Source: Gibbula magus (taxonomy: Eukaryota; Mollusca; Gastropoda; Trochida; Trochidae). From it: DNA of 64,000 bases. The notes under the pieces are model-generated. The model saw only the letters and a list, made by a program, of their open reading frames with translations. It was not told the origin of the DNA and searched no databases. A program made the position numbers and the translations under genes. The stretch is from NCBI GenBank assembly GCA_936450465.1, contig OW388304.1, forward strand, positions 14,117,061-14,181,060, in the 5' to 3' direction. This document shows positions 27,101 through 54,034 of the stretch, in pieces. Positions within the stretch are counted from its first letter, which is position 1. Each line of letters opens with the position of its first letter.

Positions 27101-28540
27101 TGCAGTATGATACACTGTTGCAGTATGATACACTGGTACAGTATGATACAATGGTGTAGTATGATACAATGGTGTAGTATGACACACTGGTGTAGTATGA
27201 TACACTGGTGCAGTATGATAAACTGGTGCAGTATGATACACTAGTGCAGTATGATACACTGGTGCAGTATGATACAATGGTGTAGTATGATACAAGGGTG
27301 TAGTATGATACATTGGTGTAGTATGATACAATGGTGTAGTATGATACAATGGTGCAGTATGATACACTGGTAAAGTATTATACACTGGTGCAGTATGATA
27401 CACTGGTGCAGTATGATACATTGGTGTATAATGATACAAGGGTGTAGTATGATACACTGGTGTAGTATGATACACTGGTGTTGCATGATACACTGTTGCA
27501 GTATGATACACTGGTACAGTATGATACACTGGTGTTGCATGATACACTGTTGCAGTATGATACACTGTTGCAGTATGATACACTGGTACAGTATGATACA
27601 CTGGTGCAGTATGATACACTGGTGCAGTATGATACACTGGTACAGTATGATACACTGGTACAGTATGATACACTGGTACAGTATGATACACTGGTGCAGT
27701 ATGATACAATGGTGTAGTATGATACACTGGTGTAGTATGATACACTGGTGCAGTATGATACACTGGTACAGTATGATACAATGGTGTAGTATGATACAAT
27801 GGTGTAGTATGACACACTGGTGTAGTATGATACACTGGTGCAGTATGATACACTGGTGCAGTATGATACACTAGTGCAGTATGATACATTGGTGTAGTAT
27901 GATACAATGGTGTAGTATGATACACTGGTACAGTATGATACACTGGTGCAGTATGATACAATGGTGTAGTATGATACACTGTTGCAGTATGATACACTGG
28001 TGCAGTATGATACACTGTTGCAGTATGATACACTAGTGCAGTATGATACAATGGTGTAGTATGATACAAGGGTGCAGTATGATACAATGGTGCAGCATGA
28101 TACACTGTTGCAGTATGATACACTGGTACAGTATGATACACTGGTGTTGCATGATACACTGTTGCAGTATGATACACTGGTGCAGTATGATACACTGTTG
28201 CAGTATGATACACTGGTGCAGTATGATACACTGTTGCAGTATGATACACTGGTGCAGTATGATACACTGGTGTTGCATGATACACTGGTGCAGTATGATA
28301 CACTGGTGCAGTATGATACACTGGTGCAGTATGATACACTGGTGTTGCATGATACACTGTTGCAGTATGATACACTGTTGCAGTATGATACACTGTTGCA
28401 GTATGATACACTGTTGCAGTATGATACACTGGTACAGTATGATACAATGGTGTAGTATGATACAATGGTGTAGTATGACACACTGGTGTAGTATGATACA
28501 CTGGTGCAGTATGATACACTGGTGCAGTATGATACACTAG
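24137..28540. repeat. Second higher-order repeat set (1,962 and 1,296 bp steps)
   Basis: Landmark strings at 24137, 26099 and 27395 repeat with steps of 1,962 bp (109 units) and 1,296 bp (72 units). Another landmark at 24814, 26776 and 28072 shows the same two steps. These blocks contain many GTTGCAGTAT units, giving a composition different from the 1,350-bp block. Confidence 0.8.
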
Positions 28541-30152
28541 TGCAGTATGATACACTGGTGCAGTATGATACAATGGTGTAGTATGATACAAGGGTGTAGT
28601 ATGATACATTGGTGTAGTATGATACACTGGTGTAGTATGATACACTGTTGCAGTATGATACACTGGTGCAGTATGATACACTAGTGCAGTATGATACACT
28701 GGTGCAGTATGATACAATGGTGTAGTATGATACAAGGGTGTAGTATGACACACTGGTGTAGTATGATACACTGGTGTAGTATGATACACTGTTGCAGTAT
28801 GATACACTGGTGCAGTATGATACACTAGTGCAGTATGATACACTGGTGCAGTATGATACAATGGTGTAGTATGATACAAGGGTGTAGTATGATACATTGG
28901 TGTAGTATGATACACTGGTGTAGTATGATACACTGTTGCAGTATGATACACTGGTGCAGTATGATACAATGGTGTAGTATGATACACTGGTGCAGTATGA
29001 TACAATGGTGCAGTATGATACATTGGTACAGTATGATACAATGGTGTAGTATGATACAATGGTGTAGTATGATACAAGGGTGTAATATGATACACTGGTG
29101 CAGTATGATACACTGGTGCAGTATGATACACTGGTGCAGTATGATACACTGTTGCAGTATGATACACTGGTGCAGTATGATACAATGGTGCAGTATGATA
29201 CACTGGTACAGTATGATACACTGGCGCAGTATGATACACTGGTGTAGTATGATACACTGGTGCAGTATGATACACTGTTGCAGTATGATACACTGGTGCA
29301 GTATGATACAATGGTGTAGTATGATACAAGGGTGTAATATGATACACTGGTGCAGTATGATACACTGGTGCAGTATGATACACTGGTGCAGTATGATATA
29401 ATGGTGTAGTATGATATAAGGGTGTAGTATGATACAAGGGTGTAGTATGATACACTGGTGTAGTATGATACACTGTTGCAGTATGAAACACTGGTGCAGT
29501 ATTATACACTGGTGCAGTATGATACACTGGTGCAGTATGATGCACTGGTGCAGTATGATACACTGGTGTAGTATGATACACTGGTGCAGTATGATACACT
29601 GGTGCAGTATGATACAATGGTGTAGTATGATACAAGGGTGTAGTATGACACACTGGTGTAGTATGATACACTGGTGTAGTATGATACACTGTTGCAGTAT
29701 GATACACTGGTGCAGTGTGATACACTGGTTCAGTATGAAACACTGGTGCAGTATGATACAATGGTGCATTATGATACACTGGTGCAGTATGATACACTGG
29801 TGCAGTATGATACAATGGTGTAGTATGATGCAAGGGTGTAGTATGACACACTGGTGTAGTATGATACACTGCCGTAGTATGATCCACTGTTGCAGTATGA
29901 TACACTGGTGCAGTATGATACACAAGTTCAGTATGATACATTGGTGCAGTATGATACACAAGTGCAGTATGATACAATGGTGCAGTATGATACACTGGTG
30001 CAGTATGATACACTGGTGCAGTATGATACAATGGTGCAGTATGATACAATGGTGTATATGATACACAAGTGCAGTATGATACTCTGGTGCAGTTTGATAC
30101 ACTGGTGCAGTATGATACAATGGTGCAGTATGATACACTGGTGCAGTATGAT

Positions 30153-32425
30153 ATGAGGTATTCCGTTACATCCCCTTATATCTAATACTATTGGAGGGTG
30201 CACAATCTGCGCACACCATAGCGTACATGCAGTTCTTCTCTCCCCCTACTTATACAGCTCGAGGTGAATGTGGGAGGTATCCTCTATTGATAGTAGCATA
30301 CAAAAGGACAATACCACATGACTTAAGTTACTCAGTATATCTTATGTTCGCCATCGCATATATGTTACTACACGATGTTAAAGACTTTGAATAAAATAAA
30401 GTTGGAATCTGTTATATAAAATAGGTGTTGGCTATGTGGCCCAAAAAGTCAGTTCGTGAAGTTCATGGCAACAACCGGTTTTCAATAGTGGAAAGTTTCT
30501 TTTGAACGTCAGTATATAATGTACCAAGATATATGGCCCGATGACCTACACTTCAGAGGATAAACAAATTGAAAAATAATAAAACTATATCTTACTATGT
30601 ATCTCGATATATTCAGTTTTTATTATAATAGCACATGAGCTTTAAACCTTGCCGTAGGCGTTCCCCAAAGGTATTGTTTGGATACCATTTTTCTCCTACC
30701 GGTTGTAAGAACTTTGGTGAAATGCTCTTTTCAGCAGAGATCTAGTACCTTTTCATATTCACCAGACTGTAAAGATAGTCCATCAAGTTGGACTAAATCT
30801 ATCTCCAGATAGATTATGTAATATGAGGCGCCCGATATATTTATAATAATTTGATTTATCACAGAGCACAAATAATTTTCTTTTGGAAATCCTTTTCTAA
30901 CCTCATATTTGCTTTGTATGAGATAAAACAGGACTATTTTTGAAAAGTAGGACGTAGAAGAGAGCAATGATTTTTCTACCTCCTTGATAAGTGAGTGGGT
31001 TTGAGGAGGAAGATATAACACGATAGGTCAAGTGAAGACGAATGAGAGAACGACGCAAAACACGCATTTCTTACAGGAAAACGAAGAAGAAAAAAACATA
31101 GGAAGAATACTTCGTGAAATCAAATCATGAAGCACTCAAAAAATCAAATTGAAAAATGATTAATATACATATTGAAAGTGACTCTATTTAAACTTACATT
31201 ACCTTAAACTACTTAAACGAAGTTCCCTACTATGTAGACAGTGTGGACTTCAATCTCACAAATACATATTTGAGATGATAAAACAAACTCACAAATAAAG
31301 TAGACGTGACAAAGAAAATAATGTCATAACAAATTACAATATAACTATTGTGAATATTTACAACAAAGAACTAAATTTATCACTTAGATGAAATCATAAT
31401 TAACGTAATATTTAGTTCTTTAATTTTATGAATACTACGCCAACCACTCATGGCGTTACATTACAAGCCCTAAGCCTAAACATGACTATCCTATACACTG
31501 ATATTTTAATCTAAAGCTCCTTAAATGCCCTGATTTTCTTCTTCGCATCTGCCTCGTAACGCTACCGACTGATTACTCACTGCTATGTATAGCATGTATC
31601 TTTCATTAATGAACTGTCTAGATTAGAATTTCGATGTTTGTACACCGGTCATCTTCTACGGGTTTGGTCTAAACAAATTTTATTCGTTGTAAACAGGATT
31701 AGGAACAAGTTCGCCAACTTAGAAAAATCCTATCTCCTTGGTATACACATAGGTAATTTACATATTCTACAAACAGATGCATGGGTACTGCTCACATCGC
31801 CCGATTTATTTTAAGTTATTGAAGTTATTTCATTGGCTGTTTATTTATAGCGATACAGAGTTCATGTTGATAGGAAAACCGGGAGAGTCTGAGTAGCCTT
31901 GTGGATAAATACCTTGATGAAGCTTCATAACTGATAAAACACATCCTTTAAAATTTCTAAATGAACTGTTTCAGGCTACACAGCCCGCTTACTAACTAGT
32001 GCTATTTACTAAGCAGTACATCGGTTCATTTTTCTAGAAAAAACAACATTATTCACATGCCTTAGAAGTTGTAATACATGTCACATCTTATGACTAACAG
32101 CTGCTTTATGGTTTGTATTATGACACTTCTATTTGCCCTTTCTTTAGGTGTAAAATGATGGTATAGAAGAGAACTGTCGTACATAATAGTCTTAACACTT
32201 ACTGATAATTAGAAAAGATGCCATACAGCCAAATGAAAGGGCAACACCATGATGTACTCCTTGTGTAAATATCTAACTGGTTTGCGATACATTGCACTAA
32301 GAAGAGATTACGCTGAGATATGTTAAGAAATGAATATAGGTAAATATTTGTAAATGCATCCGCAATCGAATTTAATTCATCTATATTCTAGTTTGATATG
32401 GACGTAGAGAGATCCTTACCGCACG
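30153..32425. other. Non-coding, no gene recognised
   Basis: Unique AT-rich sequence. An open frame at 30731-31021 (minus, 96 codons) has ordinary composition but no domain I recognise, no signal peptide and no clear splice context, so I do not call it a gene. AATAAAATAAAG at 30392-30403 resembles a retroelement or transcript 3' end. Confidence 0.45.
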
Positions 32426-32747
32426 TTAAAGGGACTGTAGCACGTATTCCAACGTTTTCTAAAAGGTGGAAAATAAATGTTATAAATTGAAAAATGAAAG
32501 TTCTAAAACGAAGGATCACGGTTCGGTTAAGCAGATTTCCCATCCTCTTATTATTGAAAGGTGTTCACATTGGACAAGCAGTTTTCGTTTTATACTTGAC
32601 ATCGTTTTCTACGACTATGGTTAATCGGGTCGTGTAATGTGCTGTTTTACTCTCTTATGTACAAATATCGCATACACCAGTCCTGTATCATAAATGGAAC
32701 ATTTGAACATATAGAACACGCTAGAAAACGTGCAACAGTTCCTTTAA
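32426..32747. mobile_element. TTAA-flanked MITE, second complete copy (322 bp)
   Basis: TTAA at 32426-32429 and 32744-32747 flank termini AGGGACTGTAGCACGT and, in reverse complement, AGGAACTGTTGCACGT. The interior GGTTAATCGGGTCGTGTAAT matches GGCTTATCGGGTCGTGTATT in the copy at 56.6 kb. No coding capacity. The family is the same as 12262-12625, with a less conserved terminal repeat. Confidence 0.8.
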
Positions 32748-32793
32748 AGTTACACCATCGAGATAGTAGATTCATGTAGAAATACAACACTAC

Positions 32794-32888
32794 TTTATGG
32801 ATGATCAACTTCTTGGTATACTTGATAACGGTATAAGGATCTATACCGAAACGTCGCCATTGAGAAATAAAGAAGTTGATCATCCATA
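32794..32888. repeat. Short inverted repeat (19-20 bp arms)
   Basis: TATGGATGATCAACTTCTT (left, ending about 32814) and its exact reverse complement (about 32869-32888) are separated by 55 bp. It lies about 50 bp from the MITE at 32426-32747. Function unknown; it may be a remnant of another small mobile element. Confidence 0.6.
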
Positions 32889-33997
32889 CAATATCCTTGT
32901 CTTCTAGAAAGCCTCTAAAACAGTAGATACATGTAGTAGAACAGTTAATTTGGCCTTGAGGAAACATTTTAACCGTTCAGACTGTCAACACCCCTTTCTC
33001 ATTCCTTTTATGTATAAACATATTTCAAATATAAGATTTCTAGTTACTGTTATTTATCTAAAATGTAAATTGCCATGAATATGAATATAACATGAATATA
33101 TAAATTCCCAAAAAACAAATGCTCTAGAATTCCTCCACTAATCCAAATGTTGGTGAAAGAATCAATTAATTGATTAAAAAGGGACCCTGTACACTAATCC
33201 AACGTTCAAATTTAATCTGGAAGTAATTAAATTGACTTTAATTGACTAATTGACTTATATATTGAGGTAGCTTATACCTTTTATAAGTTTGCACGACCGA
33301 GTCAACCTTGCACAATTCTCTCTCAATCAACATGTGTCTGCGCATGTTATTGCTCCTTTAACCTAGAAAGCTTTCTTCAGTCTACTACTGTACAAACAAG
33401 ATATAGCGAGGAGGGGGCACATTGAAAATCCTTTCTAAAAATCATGTCCTGCAAATTTAGTGTAAACACACTGGGGGAGCTTTTTATGTAAACAGCGAGT
33501 CGAGGCAGTTATACCGGCAAAGGATTTCGTCACATGCTTTCGTTTGCATGATTGATGACTTGGGTCAAACTAACCCTTTTTTTATTGAAATTAAAAACGG
33601 ACTTTTGTTTGAATTATGATTTGTAAATAGTGGATGATATTCTCTTTCAAACGTTTATTGTGTTTTCGTAAGGGTCAGATAAAGGAAATACTCCATTTAC
33701 GATTTATATGGAATCCTGAAGATTTTTTGTTAAGTGTTTTAAACAAGGGCGTAAGTATGGTAAATAAAACAAAGAAATAACTTGTAATTAGAGTACTACT
33801 ATTGGACTGTAAATATAACATTTATTTAAATGAGATCTAATATTAGGTTAGATACCTGTGTGACGATATGCAAGGGGTAATGCAATTAAGGTCATGTGGA
33901 AGAAGATTAATTTATATAAGTTTAAAACGACACATTCAGCCCTTTAAGAGAGAAAACATCAACATGTTATTGTGGAATGTGAACGCGAATAGTGACT
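32889..33997. other. Non-coding upstream region of gene A
   Basis: AT-rich sequence without a recognisable exon. I saw no convincing TATA or initiator at a position that would fix the gene A transcription start. Confidence 0.45.
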
Positions 33998-34070
33998 CTT
34001 GTTGAATCGAACCCGTGTTTTCCTGGTGAGGAGCGGACACTCCTCAAACTATAGACTACATCCCCGGCAA
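33998..34070 (-). mobile_element. tRNA-like SINE head fragment upstream of gene A
   Basis: On the minus strand the segment reads GATGTAGTCTATAGTTTGAG (A-box region) and, after about 30 bp, GGGTTCGATTC, a good B box. No cloverleaf can be drawn in full. It is about 360 bp upstream of the gene A start codon and reads away from the gene. Confidence 0.45.
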
Positions 34071-34428
34071 TGTTGAACATATGTTACTGTCATTTGGCTA
34101 AGTAATGATATATAAAGATATAATAGAAATATATTGTCAAAGGACGTTCTTATTTAGCTGTTAGAAATGTTATCAAATTGACTTTTCCTACAATTATATA
34201 TTTTTGATGAAGGTATTTAACCATATGATTATCCTATTTCTCCGAAAAACCACTTGCTCAAAATTATCAAATCTATTCCACCAAATTCAAATAAAACGAC
34301 CCGGCATACCGACTAAATACCCCAACGCCTACCCGTACTGTTGTCATGGTCACCCGAACACGTCTATGAATAATCATGAGAGCGAGTGAGGCGGGTCGGT
34401 GACTTCAACCCTCATTTACAGCATTGCA

Positions 34429-50254
<15,826 letters not shown>

Positions 50255-50329
50255 ACCAGGGGAGTGAACCGAGGGTAGGAAAGCCTACCAGCTACCAGCC
50301 TACTAACCTACTAGCGGGACTCATTACAC

Positions 50330-50518
50330 GACTTGAACCACAGGGACGTGTATCGCTTAGAAACAGCGTTTGAAAGACATATACCTTAGACATAGACCCT
50401 ACCATATTACTATATAAAAGGAAAGTCTTTTTTATATAGTAATAGCGTAGGGTCCATATAGGTATATGTCTTACAAACACTGTTTCTAAGCGATACACGC
50501 TCCTGTGACTTGAACCAC
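50330..50518. mobile_element. 165-bp palindromic insertion flanked by a 12-bp direct repeat, in gene A 3' UTR
   Basis: GACTTGAACCAC occurs at 50330-50341 and again at 50507-50518. Between them, a left arm of about 79 bp (50342-50420) pairs with a right arm (50427-50506) with few mismatches and a loop of about six bases. Matching landmarks are GTGTATCGCTTAGAAACAGC on the left and its near-exact reverse complement on the right. It starts about 88 bp after the gene A stop codon. The flanking direct repeat looks like a target-site duplication, so I infer a foldback/MITE insertion; the transcript would fold into a long hairpin. Confidence 0.85.
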
Positions 50519-50855
50519 GTACATTGACGTACAACACGAATGTATCAAGAGGACATGCATGGTTAAATAGCCTTGTCTTTTTGTTTTATTAATTGTATCT
50601 TTTTCGGGTAGTTGTTTTTATTTCAGTTAGTTGATCTCATTTCATGAAGTTCATAATCCCTTAATAATCGAAACAATTATTTTCTGGCTGGAGAGTCAAG
50701 ATGCGCATGCATTGCACGCAGTATGATTCTATCCATGTCCATGCTTGTTTAATCGTTTAGATACACATGCATGAATAAGCAAAAGAACGCTAAACTATCA
50801 ACTATATGCAATATGTAGCAACATTATCAGCCATCAACATGTTTGAAGTTTAAAT

Positions 50856-50861
50856 AATAAA
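50856..50861 (+). terminator. Candidate polyadenylation signal of gene A
   Basis: AATAAA lies 602 nt after the stop codon. Another AATAAA-like site is near 51077. The choice between them is not decidable from sequence alone. Confidence 0.35.
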
Positions 50862-52390
50862 CAATTGTTAAGCCAAACGTCGTGCGGTTGTATTAGGAGT
50901 TATCGTCAGCAGCTGTACTGTTATCATCTTATATCAAGGGATGTTCTCCAATACAGAACAGACTGGATGGCATTTGTTCTCCAACCAATGACACGGCGCA
51001 TTTGTCTTCAAAAGTTCACATAAGTATTGTAGCCTTTATCTGTTTCCAGAATTGTCTTGTGCTTTGATTTGACTATAATAAATTACAATTCTCTGCATTT
51101 TAAGGTTGATTTTATTTCGAAACTAAATCCAATTGACAGATTTACAAGTTAAATTGTTAATAGGTGAGTTGAAAAATACCCCTGGCCTCCAATAAAGAAA
51201 CTTTACATCTTCACGTTCAAATGCATATAGAACGGCTGGAGTTTTGGTTTTGTATCGTTTAATATGTGTTTTCGCACAGTGTTGATAACTCTTTAATTCT
51301 GATTTAAATTCAACTGAAACACAGAGAAAATACATGAATGTTGTCGGCTGTAAGTTAAAATAATCTGATTTTTAAATAAAGCACAAGAAATGATAACGCT
51401 GACAAACTATTTTTTGAGTTATTGTGTAATGTGTATTTTGTATTAAACAAATTCAAAGAAAAAAAATGTAAAGTAAATTGTTGAATATAATACAAATAAC
51501 AAAAAGTGCAAATAGCAATACTTATGAAAGTAAAAAAAACCCATGTATTAACGTTGATTAAAGTTAATGAATTCAGCATAATGCAAGCAAGACGACAAAC
51601 TCGGGTGACACCGTTTCAGGAAAGTATAGGCCAACGTGACATCATTCTACCCTCAAGGAATCTAACAAGTTATACTTTATTAAAAATACAAAGCTAATTA
51701 AGTGAGCGGGTATTAGTACCTGGATATATGGTGATATATATGACGTATGGTATATAATCACCCGGTGAAGGAGTAAACACATACTCTGAAACACCGTTCA
51801 TAATATAGTGTAGTAATCTCGGGCTCCAATCGGCTGTCCAAACAAAGGTAGATAAACTAATTTCACATTGGCACAGCCACCAAAGCAGAATGCACTATAT
51901 ATACATGTCATTTAGATGATGAACATACATGTATGTAACGTTGGCTTGTTTTGGATCAATCAATCTGCAAAGTTGTATATCTTCTTGTACTTGTACCTTT
52001 CCTCAAATTCCGGTATTTAAGAATAAAAGAAGTATTATTTTGTGGTAATATTAATCCTTATTAACACTGTAGCACAGACATAAGTATCATTGAATTGTAG
52101 GGTCAATATGATAGATAAAGACGGTATGGTATATCCATGCAACTTTTGACATGAAAACCATTAACACGATTGTTTGCCCCAGAAATTTTATTATTTAAAA
52201 TATTGAAACATTGCAGAAATGCACGTTTACTATGCATTGCACTCAAAACGAAAACTCGAAAACTTGCATTCAGATAAAAGATTACTATCATGTAAGCATA
52301 TATTACGAGCGATCTGATTGATGTAAAATTGATCACATGGCTCTTGTAAAATATGTTCGATTTCCTCGACAATGATATTTTGAACTGAAT
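50862..52390. other. Intergenic sequence between the convergent genes A and B
   Basis: AT-rich with no supported exon. The chance frames at 51123-51335, 51355-51579 and 52103-52441 (all minus) have no domain or splice context; the last overlaps the probable gene B 3' UTR. Confidence 0.45.
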
Positions 52391-52396
52391 TTTATT
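52391..52396 (-). terminator. Candidate polyadenylation signal of gene B
   Basis: AATAAA on the minus strand, 214 nt after the gene B stop codon, in an AT-rich context. Confidence 0.45.
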
Positions 52397-52609
52397 AGAT
52401 TTCTTGGAATTTACATAATTAATTATGGCATTTGAAAGCATATGTTAGCGGCGTGCCACAGAACAATATTAGCATTCGACCCCGTCCATAAGGACACAAG
52501 ACAGATCCTGTCTGACATTATCGAGCTAATATATATAATGTACATGTTTGGTATTCATATGATAATCAACAAAGCTCAGTGTATAAACATATGCATATAA
52601 CTTTTCAAT

Positions 52610-52817
52610 TTAAACCATACTTTTAATCCACGTGTAACAAAGGGAGATAACCAGCAGAGCCCAGGAGAGTTTGACGATGGTGCCGTCACAAGCAGCGGTG
52701 GTGCCGTCACAAACAGCTGGAGATTGGTAACTCAGATACTTAGTCATGATTTGAGCAGTCTTGGCTGAACAGACAGAGAATGCCTTATCGTAGCAAGCAA
52801 CCGCTGCCGATTCCACG
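52610..52817 (-). CDS. Gene B exon 5 (Cys module 4 and hydrophobic tail)
   Basis: Acceptor GTTGCTTTCAG|C. It encodes VACYDKAFSVCSAKTAQIM and ends the module at AVCDGT, then a near-duplicate AACDGT (both coded by TGTGACGGCACC). The hydrophobic C-terminus IVKLSWALLVISLCYTW and IKSMV-stop follow. The repeated CDGT looks like a short internal duplication. Confidence 0.82.
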
Positions 52818-53969
52818 CTGAAAGCAACAAATATGAATGGTTCAAATACTTATTATATACACATATAACAACTGAAACAAATACACATAGACACATTTAG
52901 AAATATAACAAATTTAACACCTACTTTATAAAAGATTTATAATTTTTTTCTTGCGACGCAGAGTGCCTTGGTTACCTGAATAAAGTTGTATGCTCGACAG
53001 GCCTACATTTTAATTCAACTTGTAATCATCAAGGCGAACCTATTTTGATACTGCTAGTATAAATTATACCAAGTATGTTCTGATGAACCTATCGGTTTTT
53101 ACATGCGTTCGAAATGTTAAAACGTGACTGTCAAAATTTTCAAAACAAATTTGCGTCTTTTGGCCTGTGTGATAGACAAGATCGATATTCACATGATTCC
53201 CCAACGAATAAAGAAAATATCCACTACCAAATAGACCAAGCGTCCTCTGTTTATCATAGGTCAATGATGGAGCTCCATTTTTTACCTGCAAATGTAAGCG
53301 GCAATATCGTCACTGCTCGGTTGCGTTCCCGGGCCAGCAGCAGCGGTTTTACAGGTGGATGCGTTCATGCTGTTTGTTGCAACACATGCGAGATCGATAT
53401 CTGATGCAAGAAGAAAACCTTTGTCATTTCTTGAAATATTGATACAACTCGTTCAGTTAGTCTTACAGAATAGACAAGCATCCCATACCACTCTAAACAT
53501 TCAGTAAACATGATATATACATTACGAATGAGAGCATAGTAGACATTTATGAACATCGAAGATCAAAACATTGTTTAGTATATAATGTCTTCAAAATTGA
53601 CTGCATGCATTTATGATATAAATAAAATGTCCTTCAATACATTGTCTGGTAAACGTGTATTCTTTCTTAATACAAGAGGACCTGCTGACAGAACTCTTCT
53701 TTTCCAAAAGTTGAAAGTTTGGGGAATGCGATCATTTATCCATTCATGATGGCTATCTTTTAAATAATGAGTCCCGTTCCTCTTCAACAAGTGTGAGACG
53801 TTTGCTCGAACATTTTGAAAATTAATGTTTAATGAAAATAATTTCCATGTGAGTTTTTGTTATTTAGGAAGACAGAGACACTATACTTCCAATTTTTGCT
53901 TAAGTTCATGAATTCCAATCATTATATTATGTTATTTAAAGAATCCTAGTAAAGTAGTATTCGATATCT

Positions 53970-54034
<65 letters not shown>

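Larger units (their letters stand above)
18737..30152. repeat. 18-bp satellite array, 11.4 kb, about 630 units
   Basis: The unit is GATACACTGGTGCAGTAT with frequent variants at a few positions (ACACT/ACAAT, GGTG/GTTG/GGTA, GCAG/GTAG). Since 18 is a multiple of 3, reading frames persist. All three minus frames of the consensus are open (YHTAPV, CIILHQ and VSYCTS repeats) and two plus frames also (MIHWCS, DTLVQY). The YHTAPV frame is unbroken for 3,779 codons (30049-18710). Against it being a gene: most unit differences are amino-acid changing in that frame, three single-base deletions (near 18844, 18862 and 18947) move it through the other frames, and no splice sites or non-repeat coding flank exist. 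Confidence 0.97.

Noticed and set aside
18710..30049. Giant 3,779-aa protein gene (YHTAPV repeats)
   Set aside because: The frame is open because the satellite unit is 18 bp and lacks stops in that frame. Other frames are also long, differences are mainly amino-acid changing, and 1-bp deletions shift the frame near its end. Kept as a satellite, with a test proposed.
30731..31021. 96-codon open frame (minus)
   Set aside because: No recognisable domain, signal peptide or splice context. The length is not exceptional for 64 kb of AT-rich DNA with mixed composition.
34204..34389. 61-codon ORF just upstream of gene A
   Set aside because: No signal peptide or domain. It most likely lies in promoter or 5' UTR sequence and is chance.
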